Below, in pieces: positions 33,447-42,876 of a stretch of 64,000 nt of DNA (the stretch's first letter is position 1; each line of letters starts with the position of its first letter). Under the pieces are notes generated by a model. The model was not told where the DNA came from. It did no database searches and was given only the letters and a program-made list of their open reading frames with translations. Both the position numbers and the translations under genes were made by a program. Source of the DNA: Nostoc sp. XA010 (lineage in GTDB: Bacteria; Cyanobacteriota; Cyanobacteriia; Cyanobacteriales; Nostocaceae); the NCBI RefSeq assembly GCF_020829625.1, contig NZ_JAIVFX010000027.1, positions 1-64,000 of the forward strand, written 5' to 3'.

Positions 33447-34385
33447 TTAACGCGAGCGAATAACGCGAGGAGCTGCGTAAACTGAAAGCAAATCCACCTC
33501 ACATTCCTCCTCAGTTAACTCCCTTGGATTTAAGGTAAGATCATACACTCCCGACCACACCGCCACAAATGCATCCGCCAATTTTAACATTTGGGAAAAG
33601 CTAGTTAGTCCCCATCTTGGAGAATTCCTCTGTAAGAGCAAGACTTGCCAATTTATCGGAATTCCGCCTATACCGTTATATGCTCCTGACAAGGCACCAG
33701 TAATTGCACCTGTAGCCTGTAAGTTTAGAGGCGTAGCATGTTCCATGAAATTGCCATTGTGAGTAGCCTGCAAAACTGCCAGCCGAAAGTCTTCCAAGGT
33801 ACTCAAAAAGCAGTAGAACGCCATAGCAATAGTGCTACTGAGCTGTTCTTCTTTAGCAAACTCAGCTTGCACCCTTGATAATCCTGCCCCTTGCTCTAAT
33901 AAATCCTGAACTATTAATAATTTTTTTGGTATTGATGTCGGCGTTTGCCCGAGAAAAGAAATTGTTTGTGGGATGAGGGTTCGGGGGTTAAGTTTTTCAG
34001 TTAAGGCAAGAGCGATCGCATATCCTACTGCTAGCGTTCCATCCCTTATTATTGGGTCATCCTCCCAGATTTTTAGGACATGCAGCAAGTTTTCCCGAAG
34101 CTTAATCGGATTTTCGTGAAAAAAAAGTGCTACTGGTAGTGTCGCAAGAATTATTTTGATCGATATGTTATCAGTTGCTGCTAAATGAAGAGATTCTTGT
34201 TGCTGACGCGCTATCCAATCATCTAAATCTAATCTACCAAACACAATCAAACTCTCAGTACCTAGAACCGTCATTCTGCCCAAATCCAGGTAACTCTGAG
34301 ACTTTATATTACCAGTACCTAAACTTTCTCCCAGGAATGCTCCGAGTAAAGTACCTCTAAACCGACTTATAGGAGAGTAACGCAT
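33447..34385 (-). CDS. ADP-ribosylglycohydrolase-like protein, metal site degenerate
   Basis: A 312-aa protein that resembles the ADP-ribosylglycohydrolase (DraG/ARH) fold. The start RFRGTLLGAFLGESLG and the late ATGAITGALSGAYNGIGGIP correspond to the conserved first and last helices of the family. However, the TDDT-type metal-binding motif normally near residue 50 reads VLGTES. The second acidic motif before GAITGA reads LQAT instead of DxDT. It therefore probably does not bind the two Mg ions and may be a non-catalytic homologue. A strongly diverged member of unknown family is the alternative. It lies upstream of aroQ on the other side of a repeat-rich spacer. Confidence 0.55.
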   Translation of the reverse strand: MRYSPISRFRGTLLGAFLGESLGTGNIKSQSYLDLGRMTVLGTESLIVFGRLDLDDWIARQQQESLHLAATDNISIKIILATLPVALFFHENPIKLRENLLHVLKIWEDDPIIRDGTLAVGYAIALALTEKLNPRTLIPQTISFLGQTPTSIPKKLLIVQDLLEQGAGLSRVQAEFAKEEQLSSTIAMAFYCFLSTLEDFRLAVLQATHNGNFMEHATPLNLQATGAITGALSGAYNGIGGIPINWQVLLLQRNSPRWGLTSFSQMLKLADAFVAVWSGVYDLTLNPRELTEEECEVDLLSVYAAPRVIRSR

Positions 34386-34478
34386 AAATTATCTAGTTAA
34401 AAGCGAGGAGTCAGGAGTTAATGAAATATTGCTAATTCCTAACTTTACTACCAACTACCAATTCCTAATTCCTAACTT

Positions 34479-34943
34479 CTAACTCCTAACTCTTAAATGA
34501 TTCACCAAAGCTTGTAAGCCCAACAAGTAACTTTGTTCGCCAAAACCACTTATTTGCCCAATCGCTACTGGAGCGATGTACGAATGATGCCGAAAATCTT
34601 CCCGACGGTAAATATTACTTAGATGTACTTCGACTGTGGGCAAGTTAACAGCCGCGATCGCATCTCGCAATGCCACACTTGTGTGGGTATATGCCCCTGC
34701 ATTAATCAAAATCCCGTGATGTTGTCCTAATGCGGCATGAATAGTATCTACCAAAATTCCTTCATGATTTGACTGCACAGAAAAAACTTTCGCCTGTATC
34801 TTGAATCCCTCTTCTTCTAACAGGCGGTTAATTTCAGCTAGAGTCAACGCACCATAGATTCCTGGTTCTCGCTGTCCTAGCAAATTTAAGTTTGGCCCAT
34901 GCAGCGCCAGAATGCTTAAGGGTTGCAACGTCGAGTTGAGCAC
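34479..34943 (-). CDS. aroQ: 3-dehydroquinate dehydratase, type II
   Basis: A 154-aa cytosolic enzyme of the shikimate pathway that dehydrates 3-dehydroquinate. The type II hallmarks are present: ALHGPNLNLLGQREPGIYG with the catalytic Tyr, then SNHEGILVDTIH, INAGAYTHTSVALRDA and VEVHLSNIYRRE with the catalytic His. The start is a GTG 7 bp behind a 46-aa ORF, so both are likely on one transcript. The end lies in a spacer rich in CTAACTCCT heptamers. Confidence 0.92.
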   Translation of the reverse strand: MLNSTLQPLSILALHGPNLNLLGQREPGIYGALTLAEINRLLEEEGFKIQAKVFSVQSNHEGILVDTIHAALGQHHGILINAGAYTHTSVALRDAIAAVNLPTVEVHLSNIYRREDFRHHSYIAPVAIGQISGFGEQSYLLGLQALVNHLRVRS

Positions 34944-34950
34944 TTTGAGA

Positions 34951-35091
34951 TTAGTGGCGACGACGCGAGCGATCGTTTACAGGAATCGGAATCAGTTCCG
35001 GTTCCGGTTCTGCCTCTGGCCCAAACAGGCTCTCAATTAGCCTCCGTGCTAATTCCTTAACCTTTTCCAGCACCTTTTCTATATAGTCCAT
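34951..35091 (-). CDS. 46-aa charged ORF directly upstream of aroQ
   Basis: A short frame (MDYIEKVLEKVKELARRLIE..., ending NDRSRRRH) that stops 7 bp before the aroQ start. The first 25 residues form a strongly amphipathic, charged helix; a Glu-Pro rich stretch (EAEPEPELIPIP) and an Arg-rich tail follow. The composition and tight spacing suggest a genuine gene translated with aroQ. No family known to me; a leader or regulatory peptide role would be speculative. Confidence 0.5.
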   Translation of the reverse strand: MDYIEKVLEKVKELARRLIESLFGPEAEPEPELIPIPVNDRSRRRH

Positions 35092-35597
35092 GAACTGACG
35101 ACTCCTGAGATACTACCTCAATTTTTGATTAACAGGTACGCAGAAATTGGTATATTTTCGCACCTCTGGCTTCCAACCGGGCTGATAAACAATCCCGTGT
35201 TTGGGACATAAGCCACTTCTAAAATTTGGCGTTGTGTTTTCCCTTACTTTTTAGAGTATCACACTTGCACCTACTGAACTGCATCCTATCAAGGATGGAT
35301 ATTAAGGGTCAAGAGTTAGGGATCGAACTTGGACTCTTGACTACGAATTGATTTACGATAGCGTAGCGTAAAGCCAACTCTTAGAGAGGCTCTGCCAACG
35401 GTATGGCAACTCTTGGAGACGCTATGCGTAGCTTGCTTCTCCGTAGGAGTACGCTTAGAGCGACGTAGGAGCGTTTTTTAGATTTTAGATTTATTTCGCT
35501 TACCAGGCGCGGGGAATGAACCCCAAAATTCTTTAAATCCAAAATCGTTCGACTGAGCAAAGTCGAAGTCCAAAATTCAAAATTAGCTGACTTGCAA
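35092..35597. repeat. repeat-rich spacer between topA and the aroQ unit
   Basis: No gene is seen. From about 35345 to 35475 there is a cluster of dispersed palindromic repeats (GATAGCGTAGCGTAAAGCC, GGAGACGCTATGCGTAGC, TTGCTTCTCCGTAGGAG and similar), a type also present at 43671-43699 and 59225-59280. The left part shows no structure I can name. Confidence 0.5.
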
Positions 35598-38246
35598 TTA
35601 ACCTTCTGCGCCCTTTTTTTTCGTAGAGGTTGTTGACTTAGCAGTTGACTTAGATTTGGAAGTCGTTGATTTAGTCGTTTTGCGAGTCGATTTCCCTGTT
35701 GATGCTTTAGCTGACAACAAGTTCAGCGCCTCAGCCAGGGTTATATTTTCTACCGTTTGACCTTCTGGTATACTCACATTAGTTTTGCCATGCTTGATGT
35801 AAGGGCCGTATGGGCCATCGTAAATGTTAATTGTTTCTTCATCATCTGGATGTGTACCCAATTCGCGTAAAGCTGCCTTGGACTTGCTGTTTGTGGAACT
35901 ACGTCCTTTTTTGGGTTCAGACAATAATTCCAATGCACGTTCTAAGCTAATCGTCAATACATTATCAGCAGCTTTTAGAGAACGGTAGTCTTTCCCCTCC
36001 TTACCCTGGTCATGAACCACATAAGGGCCAAAGCGCCCCAAACTTGCTTGGATTTTGCCGCCAGTGACTGGATGAACTCCCAATGTCCGGGGTAGTGCCA
36101 ACAGACCAACAGCCATTTCCAGGGTAACGGTTTCTGGGGTAACACCTTTGAGTAGGGAGGCTTGTTTCGGTTTGGGGTTTTCGTCGGTTTTGTCACCCAA
36201 TTGGACATAAGGGCCATAGGCGCCAATTTTCACATAAATCGGTTCGCCAGTTTCGGGATGCCGACCTACCTGGTCAGGGCCTGTGATTTTTTGTCGCAGC
36301 AATACTTCTACCTGTTTGGGGTCGAGGTCGGCTGGTGTCAAGTCTTTGGGAATTGAAGCGGTGATAACTCCGTCACCATTTTCAACTTCAATGTATGGGC
36401 CATATTTGCCAATGCGGACTTTGGCATCTAGATTCTCCAGTTCTACAGTCCTAGCTTTGGTGGCATCAATTTGACTTTCCTGTTCTCTTACCAGGGTTTC
36501 TAGCCCTTTCTCTCCCAGATAAAATTGCTGCAAGTAGGGTAGCCATTTCGCTTCACCTGTGGCAATGTCATCCAGGGTTTGCTCCATCTTTGAGGTAAAA
36601 CTAGGATCAACAACGTCCGGGAAATATTTTTCCAGTAAGTCGGTGACGGCGAAAGCGGTGAAGGTAGGAATAAGAGCGTTACTCACCAAATGGGCATAAC
36701 CTTTGTCAATGATTGTGCCAATGATGCTGGCGTAGGTACTGGGACGACCGATACCTTCGCTTTCTAAGGTTTTCACCAAAGTGGCTTCGGTGTATCTAGC
36801 TGGCGGTTGGGTTTCGTGCCCAACTGCTTCTAGCTCTGTACAATCGGGATGATCTCCTACTTTCAAATTCGGCAAAATCACTTCCTGGTCTTCTAGTGCT
36901 GCTTCGGGGTCGTCTGAACCTTCGACGTAGGCACGTAAGTATCCTGGAAATTCAATCCGTTTGCCAGAAGAACGAAATCCAGCGTCCTCGACTTGTAATT
37001 GCACGGTAATTTGAGTTTGGCGGGAATCAGCCATTTGACAGGCTACAGTCCGCTTCCAAATCAAATCGTAGATAGCAAGTTCTCGACCGCCCAAAGGAGT
37101 TTCTTGAGGGGTGCGGAAGGTGCTACCTGCTGGACGAATTGCTTCGTGCGCTTCTTGTGCGCCTTTGGATTTGGTGGTGTATTGCCGGGGTTGGGGACTA
37201 AGGTATTGTTGACCGTAGAGCTTTTCTACACAACTCCGAGCAGCTGCGATCGCTTGATCTGACAAATGCACCGAATCTGTCCGCATATAGGTAATATACC
37301 CCTGCTCGTACAAATTCTGGGCAACCCGCATTGTGTCACGGGCTGAGAGGCGCAATTTCCGGTTAGATTCTTGTTGCAACGTCGAGGTGGTAAACGGTGG
37401 TGACGGTTTGCGCGTCACTGGGCGTTCCTCCATCTCGATAACATTCCAGGTTTTCCCAGTTAGGCGTTCCTTGAGGGCTACCGCTTGATCTTCGTTTAGC
37501 AACAAGACATTGCGACCTGCGGTAATTTGTCCCGTCGTTGCGTCAAAATCACTGCCGTTAGCGATTTTGGTTCCTGCTAATGTTACCAACTGGGCAGCAA
37601 AGGGGGTTTTTTCCTTTGACAAACTAGCTTTCAAATCCCAGTACGTACCCTCATGGAAAGCGCGGCGTTGGCGTTCCCTAGTGACTAAAAGTCGGACAGC
37701 TACAGATTGTACTCGCCCAGCAGATAATCCCCAGGCGATTTTTTTCCATAGCAAGGGAGACAGGGTATAACCCACCAGTCGATCTAAAATCCGCCGCGTT
37801 TCTTGGGCGCGAACCAACTGCTCATCAATATTGCGGCAGTTTTTCAGAGCTTTTTTGATCGCCTCTTGGGTAATTTCATGAAACACCATCCGCTTAGTCG
37901 GAACTTTCGGCTTCAGCAATTGGTATAAATGCCAACTAATGCTTTCACCTTCCCGGTCTTCGTCCGTTGCCAGAATCAGTTCATCTACATCTTTGAGGGC
38001 TTCTTTGAGCTGGGTAACAATTTTCTTTTTGTCTTTCGGGACAACATACACCGGTTCAAAGTCGGCGTCCACATTTACCCCTAGCTGCGCCCATGATTCC
38101 CCTTTGACGGCAGCAGGAATTTCACTAGCCGACTGGGGGAGGTCACGCACATGACCCATAGACGCCTCCACCCGATAGCCTGCTGGCAGGTAGTTGCGAA
38201 TGGTACGAGCTTTGGTTGGAGATTCGACAATGACGAGAGTTGACAT
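35598..38246 (-). CDS. topA: DNA topoisomerase I
   Basis: An 882-aa type IA topoisomerase that relaxes negative supercoils. The Toprim domain opens with STLVIVESPTKARTIRNYLP and has the DxDxE-like ATDEDREGE. The active-site Tyr lies in YITYMRTDSVHLS near residue 320. The cyanobacterial C-terminus follows: several copies of a GRFGPYV-type module (about 610-830) instead of zinc fingers, then a Lys/Ser/Thr-rich tail (KSTRKTTKSTTSKSK). Length and order are normal. Start at ATG 38246. Confidence 0.95.
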   Translation of the reverse strand: MSTLVIVESPTKARTIRNYLPAGYRVEASMGHVRDLPQSASEIPAAVKGESWAQLGVNVDADFEPVYVVPKDKKKIVTQLKEALKDVDELILATDEDREGESISWHLYQLLKPKVPTKRMVFHEITQEAIKKALKNCRNIDEQLVRAQETRRILDRLVGYTLSPLLWKKIAWGLSAGRVQSVAVRLLVTRERQRRAFHEGTYWDLKASLSKEKTPFAAQLVTLAGTKIANGSDFDATTGQITAGRNVLLLNEDQAVALKERLTGKTWNVIEMEERPVTRKPSPPFTTSTLQQESNRKLRLSARDTMRVAQNLYEQGYITYMRTDSVHLSDQAIAAARSCVEKLYGQQYLSPQPRQYTTKSKGAQEAHEAIRPAGSTFRTPQETPLGGRELAIYDLIWKRTVACQMADSRQTQITVQLQVEDAGFRSSGKRIEFPGYLRAYVEGSDDPEAALEDQEVILPNLKVGDHPDCTELEAVGHETQPPARYTEATLVKTLESEGIGRPSTYASIIGTIIDKGYAHLVSNALIPTFTAFAVTDLLEKYFPDVVDPSFTSKMEQTLDDIATGEAKWLPYLQQFYLGEKGLETLVREQESQIDATKARTVELENLDAKVRIGKYGPYIEVENGDGVITASIPKDLTPADLDPKQVEVLLRQKITGPDQVGRHPETGEPIYVKIGAYGPYVQLGDKTDENPKPKQASLLKGVTPETVTLEMAVGLLALPRTLGVHPVTGGKIQASLGRFGPYVVHDQGKEGKDYRSLKAADNVLTISLERALELLSEPKKGRSSTNSKSKAALRELGTHPDDEETINIYDGPYGPYIKHGKTNVSIPEGQTVENITLAEALNLLSAKASTGKSTRKTTKSTTSKSKSTAKSTTSTKKKGAEG

Positions 38247-38667
38247 GGAAATTTCAATAAAAAGAAGAGCTACTAAGCTAAACAGTCAAATTGAGCTAAT
38301 TTTTGCAAATTGTCAAGATAAAAGGTCACGCTTAGGGCAGTGATTTAATCCTCACATAAACTGCCTGCTTGGGATAAAATCTGCTGAACTTATGGCCCAG
38401 TCTGTCCCACAGGGTAGAGGAGGAGAACGCTGGGTGTGAATTTCCAGCTATTTCAATCTTTAACTTATCTAACGCATAATTGGCGACTACAGTTTTCAAA
38501 ATATCATTGGGGAGTAGGGAGTGGGGAGTGCGGAATGGGGCACAAGAGAATAACTATTGTATTGCCCAATGCCTAATGCCCAAATTCCTAAGAGCTTGTG
38601 CCAAAATTAAACCAAACTTGAGAGCAAAAGCGAAGTGGGTTTGTACCCATGTCAGGAAAGCAAAACC
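38247..38667. other. spacer without recognised gene
   Basis: About 420 bp. It contains short tandem repeats of the GGGAGTAGGGAGTGGGG type near 38510-38530 and CCCAATGCCTAATGCCC near 38565-38582. No ORF with family resemblance, no clear promoter. Confidence 0.4.
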
Positions 38668-38961
38668 ATGAAACCGATTCGCCAAGGTGATGTAATCTTA
38701 CTGCCTGTGCAGCAAATTGAAGGACAAAAAATACCTCACTTAACTTTGGCAGAAGGCGAAGTTACGGGGCATAAGCATCGCATTACTGAGGGAGACGCAG
38801 AATTATACGATAAAGATAGCACACTCTATTTGCGTGTCTTTTCAGAGTCGGCCTTGCTTGCCCATGAGGAGCATTAAGCTATTTCTATTTTCCAAGGTGA
38901 CTGGATGGTGAAAATTCAACGGGAATACGAGCCTGAAGGTTGGCGATATGTCGCTGATTGA
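38668..38961 (+). pseudogene. small conserved hypothetical gene broken by one nonsense codon
   Basis: The frame starts MKPIRQGDVILLPV and runs 69 codons to a TAA at 38875-38877 after LLAHEEH. Reading straight through, it continues as AISIFQGDWMVKIQREYEPE up to a TGA at 38959. Both halves read as one compact protein of 97 codons, so a single change of a sense codon such as AAA to TAA would explain the break. The end overlaps the ATG of the next gene by 14 bp (ATGTCGCTGATTGA), the sign of translational coupling. The family pairs with the following gene in cyanobacteria as far as I recall. Function unknown. Confidence 0.6.
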
Positions 38962-39750
38962 AAAGTTAACGCCTGAGCAAGAGGCTTTGATTCCAGTTTA
39001 TCGGGAAAAGTGGAGAGCGATCGCGCTTTCAACTGAGCGAATTGATAAGGAAAAAGCAGCCGAAGCGGTAAAAGCTACTTATGTTGCAATGGATGTTGAA
39101 CAGCCTGAAATTATTTTTTGTGATAGCCCTTATGCAGCTTACAACTGGATGCTAAAACGACTGTCACCTCAATTAATCGAGAGTTACCTTCGTGAACCAA
39201 ATAATTTAGGAAGCTTATTCTCAGGTCATTTCTTTCAAGAACTTTCGAGTCAATTAAATCAACAGCTTGGAGACCAAGTACATACACAGTTAAATAACTG
39301 TCTCTATTTAGTGGCGGATCATTCCTTAAATCATGAAATGCTCAATAGCTTACTTGACAATTTTAGTACTCAATTAAACGAGCAGCTAGAGGATTCTTCA
39401 TGGTGGATAGAAACGCAACTTCATGACTGCTTTAAACCTGAAGAACACGTTGACTGGATGACTGAGTTTGATTTCTGTATCTCTGTCCTCAACATTCTTT
39501 ATCCTCAACATGAATGCCAGGAATTTGCCAAGAATTACAGGCAATTGAATTAGATTTTTGGAAAGAATATACTCTATTAAAAATAGATAACGATGTCGAT
39601 GAAGAAGCAATTTACTTATTAAAAATGACTTGCCCCAGTACAGGATTTATTCACGCCTTGCGAGTTCCACCGAATATGAACTCAGCGCATGAAGCAATTC
39701 ACTGGGTAAATTGGGGAATTGATCCAGAAGAATTTGCTGTGCAAACCTGA
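38948..39750 (+). pseudogene. DUF6745-like gene with internal deletion and frameshift
   Basis: The 5' frame (38948-39553) starts MSLIEKLTPEQEALIPVYRE and contains FCDSPYAAYNWMLKRLSP, then a Gln/Leu/Asn-rich stretch. The 3' part continues in another frame (from about 39514) as GICQELQAIELDFWKEYTLL, then MTCPSTGFIHALRVPPNM and ends IDPEEFAVQT. These two ends match the beginning and end of a cyanobacterial family I place with DUF6745, which is normally about 400 aa. The central region is missing and the join is out of frame near 39515. The shortened N-terminal protein could still be made, but the gene is very probably dead. Neighbour upstream is also broken, so the pair decays together. Confidence 0.6.
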
Positions 39751-39800
39751 GTTTATCAAGCCCAGCATTTGGATTGAGTTTTATTTTTGATATCACACAA

Positions 39801-39836
39801 AAGAAAAGACGCAAAAGTTAAATTTGCGTCTTCTTT
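39801..39836 (-). terminator. terminator of the porin gene
   Basis: AAGACGCAAA (39806-39815) and TTTGCGTCTT (39823-39832) form a perfect 10-bp stem; on the minus strand it is followed by TTCTTTTGTG. It lies 15-50 bp behind the porin stop. Confidence 0.65.
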
Positions 39837-39850
39837 AGAAATTTTGAAAA

Positions 39851-41467
39851 TTAGAAACTGAATGTGGTTCTCAGTGCGCCAATCACAACATCATCGTTGT
39901 CATTGTTATGATCTGGCGATGTTAACCAGATGACTCCTGGGGTAATGGTGATATTGTCAGTCAGCTTATACTGGTAGAACGCCTCAAGATGATAGGATGT
40001 ATCCTGATCTCTATCTAATCCTGCGATGTTAGAACTTGTTACTCTCGGCTCTACACCAGCGATGATACCTGCTAAGTTACCTTCTCTACCAAGGTCGGGA
40101 AAGCCGAGAGTGACGGCATAGTTCCAAATGTCAACCTCTCCACGATCGCCATTTAATGTGCGGCTGTTGGTGTATCCAGCCCAACCACCTAAGACGATAT
40201 TATCAGTGATGCCGATGGATGCTTGGACACCGTAAGAATTACTGGAAAATCGGGAATCTAATGTACCATCGCCATCTAAATCCAAGGGTGCGAGATTTGC
40301 TGCATTGCTACCTGTGAATAGTGGTTGATTATAGGAATTGATGTAAGTTAAACCAATAGTAATGCGATCGCTTGGTTTAACAGTCAACTGTGCCAGCGCA
40401 CCATAAGAACCATTGAACAAACCATTATTGGGCGTTGGGTCATTAGCTGTACCACTCAAATACCCTAAACTTAGTGCCAATTTGTCACCGAACTCGTGCG
40501 TTACTCCCAACCCCGCGCCGCCTATCTGATAATAAATTGGGTTGCGTGTACCAAAGGTAGATAAAGCACCAAAAGCACCATCACCGTCAAAAATATTAAC
40601 AGTAGTGGTAAGGTCATCTGCTGCACCTGCGTTGGCAATAGCCACAACCTCTGTTTTTTCGCCCAAGGGAAATCTGTAGAACAGTGCATCTATGGCAGCA
40701 TCAGTAGTACCGTCCCCAGTAAAAAATAAGTTGCCCTCTGGTGTACCAATGTTAGGGCTGAGAATATTATTAGCCTGGATTCTGGTAAACAGCGTATCTT
40801 GTCCTGTGAAGCTGGTCACAAGTTCTATCCGCGCTCGTGCCCCTAAAGTTGTATTCTCGTCTGTAATTTCTGCACCGTTGACTGTATTTCCTGACAAAAC
40901 ATCGCTAACGACTGCGATAACTTGTCCTTGCAGTTTGGTTGTGGTTGAGAACTGATTTGCCTCCAATTCAGCACTGCGTGCTTCTACTGCATCCACACGA
41001 CCTCGCAGTGTTGCTAGTTCGGCTGAAAAATCTTGTTGCAGCTTTTGTAATGTGGCTAAATCTTGTTTGTTAACTAAATCGCCGGTGGCTGTAGCAATTA
41101 ATTCGTTAACCCGATCAAGACAAGCATTCAAACCAGCAGCAAACTCATATCGTGTTAATGCCCGATTACCACGATAAGTGCTGTTTGGGTATCCTGCAAT
41201 ACACCCATAGCGCTCAACCAAAGACTGCAATGCTTGGAATGCCCAGTCGGTGGGTTGCACGTCGGAAAATTGAGACACTGAGGTAACTTGCGCCGTTATC
41301 TGATCTGGCGCTATGTTCGTAGCTCTTATGTCTGGATTAGCTAAAACTTGTGGTTGATTGATTTCAGACGTGTTGGATGTTTCACCTGCAAACGTAGCAG
41401 TATTAAAAAATAGAATGACACCGCAGACTACTGGATTAACTAGCAGATATTTACAGAATTTTTGCAT
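39851..41467 (-). CDS. SLH-domain outer-membrane porin (iron uptake porin/OprB type)
   Basis: A 538-aa outer-membrane porin. The ATG at 41467 follows GGGGAGAA and opens a signal peptide (YLLVNPVVCGVILFFNTATFAGE). The SLH domain, which holds peptidoglycan, is at about 70-130: QFSDVQPTDWAFQALQSLVE, then RALTRYEFAAGLNACLDRVN. A short coiled-coil (VNKQDLATLQKLQQDFSAEL...) precedes the beta-barrel, with the barrel closing at the terminal Phe (TTFSF). Family members in cyanobacteria pass iron and other ions. It is divergent from znuA with 334 bp between them, so a part in metal uptake is a reasonable inference. Confidence 0.88.
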   Translation of the reverse strand: MQKFCKYLLVNPVVCGVILFFNTATFAGETSNTSEINQPQVLANPDIRATNIAPDQITAQVTSVSQFSDVQPTDWAFQALQSLVERYGCIAGYPNSTYRGNRALTRYEFAAGLNACLDRVNELIATATGDLVNKQDLATLQKLQQDFSAELATLRGRVDAVEARSAELEANQFSTTTKLQGQVIAVVSDVLSGNTVNGAEITDENTTLGARARIELVTSFTGQDTLFTRIQANNILSPNIGTPEGNLFFTGDGTTDAAIDALFYRFPLGEKTEVVAIANAGAADDLTTTVNIFDGDGAFGALSTFGTRNPIYYQIGGAGLGVTHEFGDKLALSLGYLSGTANDPTPNNGLFNGSYGALAQLTVKPSDRITIGLTYINSYNQPLFTGSNAANLAPLDLDGDGTLDSRFSSNSYGVQASIGITDNIVLGGWAGYTNSRTLNGDRGEVDIWNYAVTLGFPDLGREGNLAGIIAGVEPRVTSSNIAGLDRDQDTSYHLEAFYQYKLTDNITITPGVIWLTSPDHNNDNDDVVIGALRTTFSF

Positions 41468-41705
41468 TTCTCCCCTCACACTGATCTCCAATTCACACCC
41501 AAACCACGTTTTTTTAAACGTGTATTTTATGAAAATATTTGTCAACAATCTTATCAGAAGTAAGCAAACTTTTTAACAAAAGAAGTCAAGAGATCCTAAT
41601 TATTTAGGGAAAACTAAATTGCAGAGGGCTGTAACATCTGAAAAAGTTTTGTTGTTATTCATTACACAGGAAACCCCGAATGATATGATGTGCTTTGAAT
41701 GAGAA

Positions 41706-41720
41706 TGAGAATTATTATAG
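41706..41720. promoter_or_regulatory. possible Zur-type box between porin and znuA
   Basis: TGAGAATTATTATAG, preceded by another GAATGAGAAT, lies 82 bp upstream of znuA in the shared intergenic region. It resembles the AT-rich 7-1-7 Fur/Zur site (TGAxAATxATTxTCA) only in part. Gene context, not sequence alone, prompts the call. Confidence 0.3.
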
Positions 41721-41801
41721 TATAAAATCAATAATCAGTCTCATTGTCAATAGGAATTGTGACAGAGGCAGAACAAGCATCCGTTTTAAAGGGAAAATAC
41801 C

Positions 41802-42818
41802 GTGATGATGAATTACAGAGGACTTAGAACAGGCAGACAAAGAAGCGGCATCTTGTCTATAATTGCTCTGCTAATGTTGTCAATAGCTAGCTGTAGCCAA
41901 TCGAATCCGAATCAGGGAACAGCTTTTGAACAGTCGCCGCAAGCACAGGAAGCTGCTTCTACGCCGTCGATGCAGGCGGGAAAAACTAAAGTAGTGACAA
42001 CATTTTTGCCGATATATTTGTTTACTAAGGCAGTAGCTGGAGATGTGGCAGATGTAGAAATTCTAGTGCCACCTGGTACGGAGGTGCATGAATACCAAGC
42101 GACACCACAAAATGTCAAAGCGATCGCAACTGCGAATGTGTTAGTAAAAAATGGTTTAGGTTTGGAGGAATTTCTGGAAAGTACTGTCAAAAATGCCCAA
42201 AATAGGAAATTAGCTGAAATTGATGCTAGTAAAGGTATTAAACCCTTAAATGAAATTTCACCCGTTGTAAAAACGGCCCAAGAGGAAGAAGACCACGACC
42301 ATGAACACGCCCAAGGTAATCCTCACGTTTGGTTAGATCCAGTTTTGGCAAAACAGCAGGTAACTAATATTCGGGATGGATTAATTGCTGCTGACCCAGC
42401 GAACAAAGCAACTTATGAGGCGAATGCTGCGACTTATATTAAAGAATTAGAAAGTTTAAACAGCGAATTTCAGCAGACTTTGCAGAAAACTCCTAGTTGT
42501 ACCTTTATTACCTTTCATGATGCGTTTCCATATTTAGCTCAACGCTATAACCTCAAGCAAGTTGCTGTGGTACAAATTCCCGAAGATCAACTTTCACCAA
42601 CGGATGTGCAAAATGCAGTCAATGCAGTGAAAAAGTACAAAGTTAAAGCTTTATTTAGCGAACCAGGAGTAGATAACAAACTTCTATCCAGCCTCTCCAA
42701 AGATTTAAAATTAACTTTGCGTCCTCTGGATTCTCTGGAAACTGGCGAAACAGATCCACAGCATTATTTCAAGGCTATGAAAGCTAACTTGCAAACTCTG
42801 CAAACTGCATGTAAATAA
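41802..42818 (+). CDS. znuA: zinc/manganese ABC transporter substrate-binding lipoprotein
   Basis: A 338-aa periplasmic metal-binding protein of the cluster A-I (ZnuA) family. The lipoprotein signal IIALLMLSIASC ends at the Cys. The first metal His is in VPPGTEVHEYQATP; a His-rich loop (EEEDHDHEHAQGNPHVWLDP) typical of zinc-specific members follows, then FHDAFPYLAQRY and the last acidic ligand region FSEPGVDN. Start: GTG 41802, with ATGs at 41805 and 41808 equally well placed behind AAAGGGA. First gene of a znuA-znuC-znuB operon, likely Zur-repressed by analogy. Confidence 0.9.
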   Translation: MMMNYRGLRTGRQRSGILSIIALLMLSIASCSQSNPNQGTAFEQSPQAQEAASTPSMQAGKTKVVTTFLPIYLFTKAVAGDVADVEILVPPGTEVHEYQATPQNVKAIATANVLVKNGLGLEEFLESTVKNAQNRKLAEIDASKGIKPLNEISPVVKTAQEEEDHDHEHAQGNPHVWLDPVLAKQQVTNIRDGLIAADPANKATYEANAATYIKELESLNSEFQQTLQKTPSCTFITFHDAFPYLAQRYNLKQVAVVQIPEDQLSPTDVQNAVNAVKKYKVKALFSEPGVDNKLLSSLSKDLKLTLRPLDSLETGETDPQHYFKAMKANLQTLQTACK

Positions 42819-42876
42819 GTTAGGAGTTAGGAGTTAGGAGTTAGGAGTTAAAACTCATAATTTATCAATTTAAATA

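Noticed and set aside
41468..41801. Metal or cobalamin riboswitch upstream of znuA
   Set aside because: No conserved riboswitch core is visible; only a possible protein-binding box.
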